Of a stretch of 64,000 bases of DNA, positions 26,242 through 33,183 are shown piece by piece. Source of the stretch: Micromonospora sp. FIMYZ51 (GTDB lineage Bacteria; Actinomycetota; Actinomycetes; Mycobacteriales; Micromonosporaceae); the NCBI RefSeq assembly GCF_038246755.1, contig NZ_CP134706.1, forward strand, positions 2,976,001 through 3,040,000. Direction: 5' to 3'. The first letter of the stretch is position 1. Each line of letters begins with the position of its first letter. A program made the position numbers and the translations under genes. Under the pieces are notes generated by a model. The model saw only the letters and a program-made list of their open reading frames with translations. It was not told where the DNA came from and made no database searches.

Positions 26242-26937
26242 CTACACGAGCAGGCCACCGGTGGCGCGGATGTTCTGGCCGGTGACCCAGCCCGCGTCCG
26301 GGCCGACCAGCCAGGCCACGACCGCGGCGATGTCCTCGGGCCTGCCGAGCCGTTGCAGGGCGGTAAGCGCGGTGGTCTGGGCGAGCGCCTCAGGCGGGTT
26401 GGTCGACCGGAGCATGTCGGTGTCGACCGCTCCCGGCGAGACGGTGTTGACGGTGATGCCGCGCGGTCCGAGCTCGCGGGCGGCCACGGCGGTGGCCTGC
26501 TCCAGGGCGCCCTTGCTCAGGACGTAGAGCAGGTGCCCGGCCGCCGGTACGACCGTGTTGAGCGTCGACAGGTTGACGATCCGCCCACCCGGACCCATCC
26601 GCTCGGCGGCGGCGCGCATCGCCAGCAGCGGCACCTTCGTGTTCACCGTCAACACCCGGTCGAACTCCGCTGCGGTGAGCGTCTCCAGCGGGGTGCCCGG
26701 GTTGATCGCGGCGTTGTTGACCAGGATGTCGAGGCGGTCGCCGACGGCGGCGAACATCGCCTCGACACTGCCGATGTCCTGGTGGTCGGTGCGGATGCCG
26801 ACTGCACCGATCGCCGGTGGCTGCGTCCGGCAGGTGAAGTACACCTCGGCACCCGCTCGGACCAACCGTGCCACGATCGCCCGGCCGATACCGCGGGAGC
26901 CGCCAGTGACCAGGGCGATTTTTCCGTCGAGTGTCAT
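26242..26937 (-). CDS. Short-chain dehydrogenase/reductase (FabG-like)
   Basis: This 231-residue classical SDR has cofactor motif TGGSRGIGRAI (about residues 11-21), NNAA at ILVNNAAINPG, catalytic Ser in VNLSTLNTV and the Tyr/Lys pair in YVLSKGALEQA. The C-terminal GRPEDIAAVVAWLVG block is typical of FabG-like enzymes. It would reduce a keto group or oxidise an alcohol with NAD(P)H/NAD(P). It could act as the beta-ketoreductase for this dissociated pathway, whose only other KR domain looks impaired. It lies between the condensation gene (164 bp away) and the membrane protein gene (65 bp), on the same strand as both. Whether it belongs to the hybrid cluster or to general metabolism is unsettled. 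Confidence 0.88.
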   Translation of the reverse strand: MTLDGKIALVTGGSRGIGRAIVARLVRAGAEVYFTCRTQPPAIGAVGIRTDHQDIGSVEAMFAAVGDRLDILVNNAAINPGTPLETLTAAEFDRVLTVNTKVPLLAMRAAAERMGPGGRIVNLSTLNTVVPAAGHLLYVLSKGALEQATAVAARELGPRGITVNTVSPGAVDTDMLRSTNPPEALAQTTALTALQRLGRPEDIAAVVAWLVGPDAGWVTGQNIRATGGLLV

Positions 26938-27002
26938 GGCGGCAGGCTATGCGAACCTCGACGCCGAGGTCTTGAACGATTGCGCGGATGCGGGGCCTGC
27001 CG

Positions 27003-27584
27003 TCAGAGCCCGGCTGCGGCGTCGTACCGGCGACGTAGGTCGGCCATCTCCGATGCGCCCAACGCCTCCTGGGCCGCCAGGTCCGCGTACTTCTCCGGGA
27101 ACATCTGCCGCAGCCGGTCGATGAACATGACGTCTTCGGTCGCCTCGACCACCTGGATGCCCGGTGGCTCGGTGGACATGTCCACGATGACCGGACCGGC
27201 CAGCTTGACCGCCACGTCCCAGGGACGCTTCTGCTCGGCGACCCCGCAGAGGTGGAATCCGTAGACCGTCTGCACGTCGGCGAGTTCGGTGACCTCGGCC
27301 GGCTCGTAACCGTAGACGTGGACCCCGCAGATCACCGGTGGCTTCTCCTCCTCGGTGCCCACCTGCTGGATCCCGTGCCCGGCGTGGTTGTGCTGCCCCG
27401 GATCCGCCTGCTCGAGTGTGCTGCGCATCCGGCTGACGAGTTGCCCGTGCAGGTCCGTCGGCTTCGTCTGCGGTGTGGCCGGGTTGAACAGCGCGACCGC
27501 GCCGGCCGACACCGCCAGCAGGATCACCGCCACCCACACGAAACGGTTCCGGTACCACCCCGTGAAACTCTCCCGGGAAATCAT
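27003..27584 (-). CDS. Membrane-anchored protein of unknown function
   Basis: This 193-residue protein starts at an ATG with a good GAGGTGA upstream. I do not recognise the family. Residues about 13-33 (RFVWVAVILLAVSAGAVALF) form one membrane segment after a short basic start, so the rest probably lies outside the membrane. The outer part has a His-rich stretch (GQHNHAGHG, about residues 63-71) and two cysteines in VICGVHVYGY and YGFHLCGVA that could form a disulphide. It ends in a charged helix. The order upstream of the SDR and on the same strand may be chance. No ligand or partner can be named; the His cluster could bind metal. Confidence 0.7.
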   Translation of the reverse strand: MISRESFTGWYRNRFVWVAVILLAVSAGAVALFNPATPQTKPTDLHGQLVSRMRSTLEQADPGQHNHAGHGIQQVGTEEEKPPVICGVHVYGYEPAEVTELADVQTVYGFHLCGVAEQKRPWDVAVKLAGPVIVDMSTEPPGIQVVEATEDVMFIDRLRQMFPEKYADLAAQEALGASEMADLRRRYDAAAGL

Positions 27585-28164
27585 GATCGCTTCTCACCTC
27601 GTCGCCGGTTCTGGTGCACTGGCAGATCGCATCGGACGCCTCCGGCGTGCTGGCGTCGAACCTGTCGGCCGACGCGGGGCACACGTACCCGGAGGACACG
27701 GACGGCGGACACGCCTGCCCGTTGTGGTGAAGCTGGCCCGGCGATGCGGCGCGCGATCGTCTGCCAAAGCGACGCGCTGCCGGCGTTGCGCTGCTCCCGT
27801 GCTGGCCGTTCCCAGCGCGGTTGCCCCCGCGCTGCGGCGATAGGAGCCATTCCAGCACGCCGGGACCCGCTCCGGCAACATCGACGATCCTGAGCCTGGA
27901 TCGGCCACGCCGGAGCTCGGTCGCCGGGGGCTCTCGCGCCAGCCCTCCTCCTCGGCCTGCGACACTACTGGCGGGTCGGCCTACGCACCGGAGCGGTCAA
28001 GGGGCGAACCGTGCCGACGAGCCTGGTCGTCCGGGCCTCCTCGCCGACCACGACCTGATCCACCGGTATCCCGACCACCTCACCTGGTTCCACGATCGTC
28101 CGGCAGTCCCGCCGGGCGTGCCCGGCTCCACCGGGCACCGCATCCACGGATGTGAAGGAGCACC
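27585..28164. other. 580 bp without a supported gene
   Basis: I see no convincing gene. Open frames on both strands are Arg/Pro-rich and resemble random high-GC frames. The last 20 bp hold the GAAGGAG ribosome site for the GH53 gene. The promoters of the divergent membrane-protein gene and the GH53 gene must lie here, but I see no clear -35/-10 pair and no copy of the CebR-type operator found before the other glycosidases. Confidence 0.5.
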
Positions 28165-29268
28165 ATGAGACCGTCCCTCCGGGCCCTCGTGGCGGTGGCC
28201 GTCCTCGCGGCTCCGCTGGCCCTGACCGCCCCCGCACAGGCGGCCAACACCCTCACCATGCGCGGCGCCGACGTCTCCTCCCTGCAACGCAGCCTCGACC
28301 TCGGTGCCCGCTACTACAACGCCTCCGGCGCGCAGGCCGACCCCTACGACATCCTCGCCGGCAAGGGGGTCAACTATCTGCGGCTGCGCATCTGGAACAA
28401 CCCGGCCAGCGGCTACAACAACAAGGCCAAGGTGCTCCAGCAGGCCAGGGCGATCAAGGCCAAGGGCTTCAAGCTGCTCATCGACTTCCACTACTCGGAC
28501 ACCTGGGCCGACCCGGGTAAGCAGTACACCCCTGCGGCGTGGGTCAACCACTCGCTGAGCCAGTTGCAGGCCGACGTCTACCACTACACCTACGACGTGT
28601 GCACGGCGCTCAAGGCGCAGGGGACCACCCCGGACGCGGTGCAGATCGGCAACGAGATCAACGTGGGCATGCTGTGGCCGACCGGGCGGGTCGTCAACAA
28701 CAACTTCGCCCCGCTGGCGAGCCTGCTCAAGCAGGGCTACCAGGCCACCAAGGCGTGTCACAGCGGTACCCAGGTGTGGATTCACACGGCGAACGCGGAC
28801 AGCATGGCCAACGCCCGCTGGTTCTACGACGGGATCAGGTCACAGGGTGTGACCTGGGACGTGACCGCGCTTTCCTACTACTGCATGTGGCACGGCTCGC
28901 TGGCCAACCTCTACAACGTGATCGCCGACGTGCGGTCCCGCTACGGCAAGCCGGTGGTGATCGCCGAGACGGCGTACCAGTTCACCACGGCCGACGCCGA
29001 CCACGAGCGCAACTCGATCCCGGGCACCGTGCTCTGCGACAACATCCCGGCCACCTGGGCCGGTCAGGCGCAGCAGTTCAACTGGGTGCAGAACACCGCC
29101 CGCAACGCCGGTGCGGTCGGTGTCTTCTACTGGGAGCCGACCTGGTACGCGATCCGGGGCAACGGCTGGGATCCGGCGAACATCAACGGGACCGGAAACG
29201 GCTGGGACAACATGGCCGTCTTCGACTGGAGCGGGCGGGTCAACCCGCAGCTGTTCTGGAACCCGTGA
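28165..29268 (+). CDS. Secreted GH53 arabinogalactan endo-beta-1,4-galactanase
   Basis: This 367-residue precursor has a GAAGGAG ribosome site. A Sec signal peptide ends about residue 27 (LALTAPAQAA). The remainder is a single GH53 TIM-barrel, with RGADVSSLQ at the start, YLRLRIWNNP, DFHYSDTWADPGKQ, acid/base Glu in QIGNEINVG and nucleophile Glu in VIAETAYQ. Near the C-terminus GVFYWEPTWY completes the active-site wall. The mature enzyme should hydrolyse the beta-1,4-galactan backbone of type I arabinogalactan from pectin outside the cell. No carbohydrate-binding module is attached, unlike the two CBM2 enzymes near the left edge. It stands alone between two biosynthetic regions and ends at a strong hairpin. 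Confidence 0.94.
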   Translation: MRPSLRALVAVAVLAAPLALTAPAQAANTLTMRGADVSSLQRSLDLGARYYNASGAQADPYDILAGKGVNYLRLRIWNNPASGYNNKAKVLQQARAIKAKGFKLLIDFHYSDTWADPGKQYTPAAWVNHSLSQLQADVYHYTYDVCTALKAQGTTPDAVQIGNEINVGMLWPTGRVVNNNFAPLASLLKQGYQATKACHSGTQVWIHTANADSMANARWFYDGIRSQGVTWDVTALSYYCMWHGSLANLYNVIADVRSRYGKPVVIAETAYQFTTADADHERNSIPGTVLCDNIPATWAGQAQQFNWVQNTARNAGAVGVFYWEPTWYAIRGNGWDPANINGTGNGWDNMAVFDWSGRVNPQLFWNP

Positions 29269-29274
29269 CCGGCG

Positions 29275-29304
29275 GCCGGGCCCGCACGTCGCCACGGGCC
29301 CGGC
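29275..29304. terminator. Hairpin terminator between GH53 and thioesterase genes
   Basis: A perfect 10 bp GC stem (GCCGGGCCCG at 29275-29284 with its complement at 29295-29304) and ten-base loop lie 6 bp after the GH53 stop and 43 bp from the stop of the convergent thioesterase gene. It can serve both directions. Confidence 0.75.
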
Positions 29305-29347
29305 ACCTCGCGAACCAGCGAACCAGCGCGATCGGCGGTCGCCGTGG

Positions 29348-30139
29348 TCAGCCGAGCCCGGCCTCCCCGGCCGCGCCGGCGGGGATCGTCTGTAGCGTGC
29401 CGGCGAGGAGGTCGGCCACCCGCTGCCGATGCTTGTCGAGATAGAAGTGGCCGCCCTCGAAGATCTGTAGGTCGAACGCGGCGGCGGTGTGTGCGGACCA
29501 GCCGGCCACCGCGGGCACCGGCGCCTGCGGATCGTTGTCACCGGTGAGTGCGGTGATCGGGCACTCCACCGGCGGTTGCGGCGTCCACCGGTACGTGTCG
29601 ATGGCGCGGTAGTCGGCGTGCATGATCCGCAGCAGTTCGGCACGCAGTTCCTCGTCCTCGAGGAACATCGGGTGGGTGCCACCGGCCTCGCGCAACTCGG
29701 CCAGGATTCCTCCGTCGGTGCGCGGGGACTCGGGGCGGAACTGGGGTTGTGACGGCGCCCGCCGCCCGGAGACGAACAGCTGCTCCGGCAGCCGGAGCCC
29801 GGCGACCTGCCGCCGCTGGGTGACCTCGTGCGCGATCACCGCGCCCATGCTGTGGCCGAAGAAGGCGTACGGACCGGACAGCTGGGCGCGCAGGGCGGTG
29901 TCGATCTCGTCGGCGAGTTCGGGGATGGAGGTGCGGCTCGGCTCCTTGCGGCGGTCCTGCCGGCCCGGGTACTGGATCGCCAGGACATCGATATCCGGTG
30001 GTAGTGCTCGGGACAGCGGCAGGTAGTAGGTGGCGGCGCCGCCCGCGTGCGGGAAGCAGACGAGCCGCAGTCGACCTGTCGCCTGCGGGGTCAGCCGTTG
30101 GATCCACCGGTTGGTGGGCTCGGAGAGCACTATGGTCAC
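29348..30139 (-). CDS. Type II thioesterase
   Basis: This 263-residue alpha/beta hydrolase of the PKS/NRPS-associated thioesterase II family starts at GTG 30139. It has the N-terminal FPHAGGAATYY, nucleophile Ser in GHSMGAV, Asp in LTGDNDPQ and His in EGGHFYLD, a complete triad at normal spacing and length. These enzymes remove wrong or stalled acyl groups from carrier proteins, as TylO does for the tylosin PKS. It is the last gene of a minus-strand run, rmlA-DUF5988-thioesterase, with gaps of 61 and 16 bp, so it is expressed with sugar biosynthesis for the macrolide-type cluster. It could also serve the neighbouring hybrid pathway, which has no thioesterase of its own. Confidence 0.93.
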   Translation of the reverse strand: MTIVLSEPTNRWIQRLTPQATGRLRLVCFPHAGGAATYYLPLSRALPPDIDVLAIQYPGRQDRRKEPSRTSIPELADEIDTALRAQLSGPYAFFGHSMGAVIAHEVTQRRQVAGLRLPEQLFVSGRRAPSQPQFRPESPRTDGGILAELREAGGTHPMFLEDEELRAELLRIMHADYRAIDTYRWTPQPPVECPITALTGDNDPQAPVPAVAGWSAHTAAAFDLQIFEGGHFYLDKHRQRVADLLAGTLQTIPAGAAGEAGLG

Positions 30140-30155
30140 CGTCTTTCTCGTGTCG

Positions 30156-30431
30156 TTACTCGGCGATCCGGGTACGGCCGGCCCAGCGGTAGACGACCGG
30201 AACCGTGGCCGGGACGCTGATGTCCCGGTGGAAATGCTCGTACCCGCCGCGGAACATCACCTTGATCCGGTCGGTGGTGCCGGTGACCCGCCGTCGGCGC
30301 AGCGCGTCCGGCAGGTCGGCCGGACCGCCCTCGAGTACGACGTCGAACTCGTCCGGATCCGCCGTGGCGGTCCCGCCGCCGTCCGGGTTGGCGCTGTCCG
30401 TGGTCAGTGGTGGCTGCGCGAAGTCGTTCAT
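30156..30431 (-). CDS. Small DUF5988-like protein
   Basis: This 91-residue protein starts at ATG 30431, 7 bp after a perfect GAGGAGGT. The N-terminal 25 residues are polar and probably flexible. The rest holds FDVVLEGGPADLPDALRR, TDRIKVMFRGGYEHF and a C-terminal VPVVYRWAGRTRIAE. The 'EGGP..LP' opening and 'Y.WAGRT.IAE' ending fit the DUF5988 family of small actinobacterial proteins, which I know mainly from secondary-metabolite loci. Function is unknown. It sits between rmlA and the thioesterase and is clearly co-transcribed with them. The strong ribosome site suggests abundant synthesis, as for a binding or accessory protein rather than an enzyme. Confidence 0.75.
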   Translation of the reverse strand: MNDFAQPPLTTDSANPDGGGTATADPDEFDVVLEGGPADLPDALRRRRVTGTTDRIKVMFRGGYEHFHRDISVPATVPVVYRWAGRTRIAE

Positions 30432-30492
30432 GCGAGACCTCCTCGGGGCTCGATAAGCTCCGGCACCGGCACGCGAATGCGCCGGTGACGGC

Positions 30493-31398
30493 TCACTGCA
30501 GGTGCCACATCACCGGCTCCGGATAGGACGGCTCCGTCCAGTCCAGCAGCCGCAGCAGGTAATCGCCGTAGCCGCTCTTGCACAGCGGCTCTGCCAGCCG
30601 GCGCAGGTCGTCGTCGCCGATGAGGCCGGCGCGCCAGGCGGCCTCCTCCAGGCAGCCGATCTTCAAGCCCTGCCGCTCCTCGATGACCCGGACGTACTCG
30701 GCGGCTGCCACCATCGAGTTGAACGTGCCGGTGTCCAGCCAGGCGGTACCCCGGTCGAGCACCCGGACCTGTAGGCGACCCCGGCGTAGGTACTCCTCGC
30801 TGACCGCGGTGATCTCCAGCTCGCCCCGGGCCGAGGGCTGCAACGTGGTGGCGATCCGCACCACCTCGGCGTCGTAGAAGTAGAGCCCCGGCACGGCGTA
30901 CCGGGACTTCGGCTGGGCCGGTTTCTCCGCCAGGCTGATCGCCGTGCCGTTGGCGTCGAACTCGACCACGCCGAATTCCTCCGGGTTGGCCACCGGGTAG
31001 GCGAAGATGACCCCGCCTTCGACCTTGTTCTGCATTTGCAGCATCCGGCCGAGCCCGCCGCCGTGGAAGATGTTGTCGCCGAGGATCAGCGCCACCGGTC
31101 CACCGGCGAGGAACTCCTCGGCGATGACGAAGGCCTGGGCGATGCCCTCGGGTCGGGGCTGGACCCCGTACTCCAAGCGCAGTCCCCACTGGCTGCCGTC
31201 GCCGAGCAGCTGCCGGAACTGGTGCTGCTCCTCCGGTCGAGTGATGATCATGATCTCGCTGATGCCTGCCATGACCAGGGTGGACATCGGGTAGTAAATC
31301 ATCGGTTTGTCGAAGACTGGCATGAGCTGTTTGGAAATGGCCTTTGTGATGGGCCAGAGTCGGGATCCTGTCCCGCCGGCCAGAAGCACTCCCCGCAC
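30493..31398 (-). CDS. rmlA: Glucose-1-phosphate thymidylyltransferase
   Basis: This 301-residue protein starts at GTG 31398. It makes dTDP-glucose from glucose 1-phosphate and dTTP, the first step to all dTDP-deoxysugars. The N-terminal [17 protein letters not shown] holds the nucleotide-binding loop, with KPMIYYP and the catalytic metal Asp in [18 protein letters not shown] and GELEITAV follow, and [10 protein letters not shown] near the C-terminus is a family signature. The length is normal. It is divergent from rmlB across 134 bp that hold repeated CTGGGGT boxes. Together the two give dTDP-4-keto-6-deoxyglucose, the entry point to sugars such as desosamine or mycaminose; the later sugar genes are not in the window. 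No Shine-Dalgarno site is seen, so the mRNA may be leaderless. Confidence 0.95.
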   Translation of the reverse strand: MRGVLLAGGTGSRLWPITKAISKQLMPVFDKPMIYYPMSTLVMAGISEIMIITRPEEQHQFRQLLGDGSQWGLRLEYGVQPRPEGIAQAFVIAEEFLAGGPVALILGDNIFHGGGLGRMLQMQNKVEGGVIFAYPVANPEEFGVVEFDANGTAISLAEKPAQPKSRYAVPGLYFYDAEVVRIATTLQPSARGELEITAVSEEYLRRGRLQVRVLDRGTAWLDTGTFNSMVAAAEYVRVIEERQGLKIGCLEEAAWRAGLIGDDDLRRLAEPLCKSGYGDYLLRLLDWTEPSYPEPVMWHLQ

Positions 31399-31453
31399 GG
31401 CGGGCAGCGTATCGCCGGATCAGCCTGCCGCCTTCCCCTGCTTTTTCCGGCCG

Positions 31454-31490
31454 ACCCCAGTTCTCGGGGCCGGGTACCCCAGTCTTGGGT
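31454..31490. promoter_or_regulatory. Repeated boxes in the rmlA/rmlB divergent promoter
   Basis: ACCCCAG occurs at 31454-31460 and 31476-31482, 22 bp apart (two helix turns), each followed by a partly complementary GGGG or GGGT. On the minus strand the boxes read CTGGGGT, which resembles the TAGGGGT pair before the glycosyltransferase gene. They are possible sites for the LAL regulator encoded nearby. A CATAGT -10-like hexamer at 31519-31524 precedes the rmlB GTG by 8 bp. Confidence 0.4.
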
Positions 31491-31532
31491 CCGTCACCGG
31501 ATTGGCCGCTGGGCAGGCCATAGTCTGCGGCC

Positions 31533-32513
31533 GTGAGGATTCTGGTCACCGGAGGCGCGGGTTTCATCGGGTCCAACTTCGTCCGTCGGCTGCTGGCCGA
31601 CGGCTACCCCGGTCTGGCGGGCGCGGACGTCACCGTTCTGGACAAGCTGACCTACGCCGGAAACCTGGCGAACCTGGCGCCGGTCGCCGACTCGCCCCGG
31701 CTGCGGGTCGTGGTCGGCGACATCTGCGACGCGGACCTGGTCGGCGAGGTGCTGCCCGGTCACGACCTCGTCGTGCACTTCGCAGCCGAGTCGCACGTGG
31801 ACCGGTCGATCGAGGGCGCGGCGCCGTTCGTGACCACCAACCTGGTCGGCACGTCGGTGCTGCTGGAGGCCGCGACGGCTGCCGGGGGAGTCGACAGGTT
31901 CGTGCACGTCTCCACCGACGAGGTGTACGGCTCGATCGACTCCGGTTCCTGGACGGAGGACCGGCCGCTGGAGCCCAACTCGCCGTACTCGGCCGCGAAG
32001 GCGGGATCCGACCTGCTGGCTCGCGCCTATCACCGGACGCACGGGCTGCCGGTGGTGATCACTCGAGGTTCGAACACGTACGGCCCGTACCAGTTCCCGG
32101 AGAAGGTCGTCCCGCTGTTCGTCACCAATCTTCTCGATGGCCGTCGCGTACCGCTCTACGGCGATGGTGGCAACGTCCGCGACTGGCTGCATGTCGACGA
32201 CCACTGTGCCGGCGTGGCACTGGCCGCGGAGCGCGGCCGTCCCGGTGCGGTGTACCACGTGGGCGGCGGCACCGAGCTGACGAACAAGGAGCTGACCGCC
32301 CGGCTGCTCGATGCCTGCGGCGCCGGCTGGGAGATGGTGGAGTACGTGTCGGACCGCAAGGCGCACGACCGGCGGTACTCGCTCGACATCGGCCGGACGA
32401 CTACCGAACTCGGCTACGCGCCGGCTGTCGACTTCGCCGAAGGGCTGGCGGCCACCGTGGCGTGGTACCGCGAGAACCGGGCCTGGTGGGAACCGCTACG
32501 GCGGAGCGCCTGA
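31533..32513 (+). CDS. rmlB: dTDP-glucose 4,6-dehydratase
   Basis: This 326-residue protein starts at GTG 31533. It converts dTDP-glucose to dTDP-4-keto-6-deoxyglucose using a tightly bound NAD. It has NAD motif TGGAGFIGSNF (residues about 6-16), LDKLTYAGN, HFAAESHVDRS, catalytic STDEVYG and YSAAKAGSD (Tyr/Lys pair), then RGSNTYGPYQFPEK and GDGGNVRDWLHVDDHC. All key residues are present and the length is normal. It works directly after RmlA, which is divergent. A -10-like CATAGT ends 8 bp before the GTG and no ribosome site is seen, so translation from a leaderless mRNA is likely. The sugar made is probably attached by the macrolide glycosyltransferase encoded 5 kb downstream. Confidence 0.95.
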   Translation: MRILVTGGAGFIGSNFVRRLLADGYPGLAGADVTVLDKLTYAGNLANLAPVADSPRLRVVVGDICDADLVGEVLPGHDLVVHFAAESHVDRSIEGAAPFVTTNLVGTSVLLEAATAAGGVDRFVHVSTDEVYGSIDSGSWTEDRPLEPNSPYSAAKAGSDLLARAYHRTHGLPVVITRGSNTYGPYQFPEKVVPLFVTNLLDGRRVPLYGDGGNVRDWLHVDDHCAGVALAAERGRPGAVYHVGGGTELTNKELTARLLDACGAGWEMVEYVSDRKAHDRRYSLDIGRTTTELGYAPAVDFAEGLAATVAWYRENRAWWEPLRRSA

Positions 32514-33183
32514 CGTTCCCATGCCCGCCCCGGGTTTTCCCGAACCGGCCCGACTTGGCAGCCGGATAAGCGGCGGCGGCCGGGGCTCGGCGCGTCGCTG
32601 ATGCACGGCCTCTGCTGGGTGGCATGGCGGGGCCGGATACGGCTGCGCCTCGGGGGCATTTCCGGTGCCCGGATGTCCGGTCGCCTCGCCGGGACCGCCG
32701 CCGCCCAGTCGGAGACACGACACATTCGCGTAACACAACCCGGGGCTCTCAACATTCTCTCAGGTTTCGTTACCGCATACCGTTTGGTGCACGTACGTAT
32801 GTATAAAACAACATCTGTAACCGATGTAGCGATGCTCAGCGTATAAATCGCGCTCACGCTCCGGCTTAATGGCTTCGACTTTGTTAACGTTATGACCGAA
32901 TGTTCCAGTCCTTGGGCTTTGGTGGTCCGCGTCCTCAACGTCCGTCTTCAGGTTGAATAACGGTGCGGGTGGTGGCGCTTGGGTCCACGTTGCGCCGTCG
33001 CAAAGATCAATGGCATACTGCCCGAACAGACCGCAGGAACAGGACATCCAATCACTCGGAATAGCTTCAAAAATGGTCGGGACCCATTTTGAAAGTAGGC
33101 TGTTCGGTTCGGCGCTGCTGGTGCTCGGGCGATTGAATTCGTGTTCCACGTCGTTACTAAATTAAGCGGGGTGGTGTGTCGAA
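32514..33183. other. 670 bp AT-richer regulatory spacer before the LAL activator gene
   Basis: No gene is supported. From about 32710 on, the DNA is distinctly richer in A and T than anything else in the window (for example GTATAAAACAAC at 32801). It contains the palindrome at 33066-33093 and a GTACGTATG (32793-32801) that reappears before the MFS gene. It probably holds the promoter(s) and operators of the activator gene, possibly with a long untranslated leader. Confidence 0.6.
33066..33093. promoter_or_regulatory. AT-rich imperfect palindrome upstream of the activator gene
   Basis: TTCAAAAATGG (33066-33076) pairs with CCATTTTGAA (33084-33093) around a seven-base loop, with one bulged A. 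It lies 90 bp before the activator start. The position and symmetry fit an operator, less likely an RNA structure. The binding protein is unknown. Confidence 0.45.

Noticed and set aside
26947..27858. 303-codon minus-strand open frame upstream of and overlapping the membrane protein gene
   Set aside because: Most of it is a shadow frame of the 27003-27584 gene, and the upstream part has no good start or family pattern.
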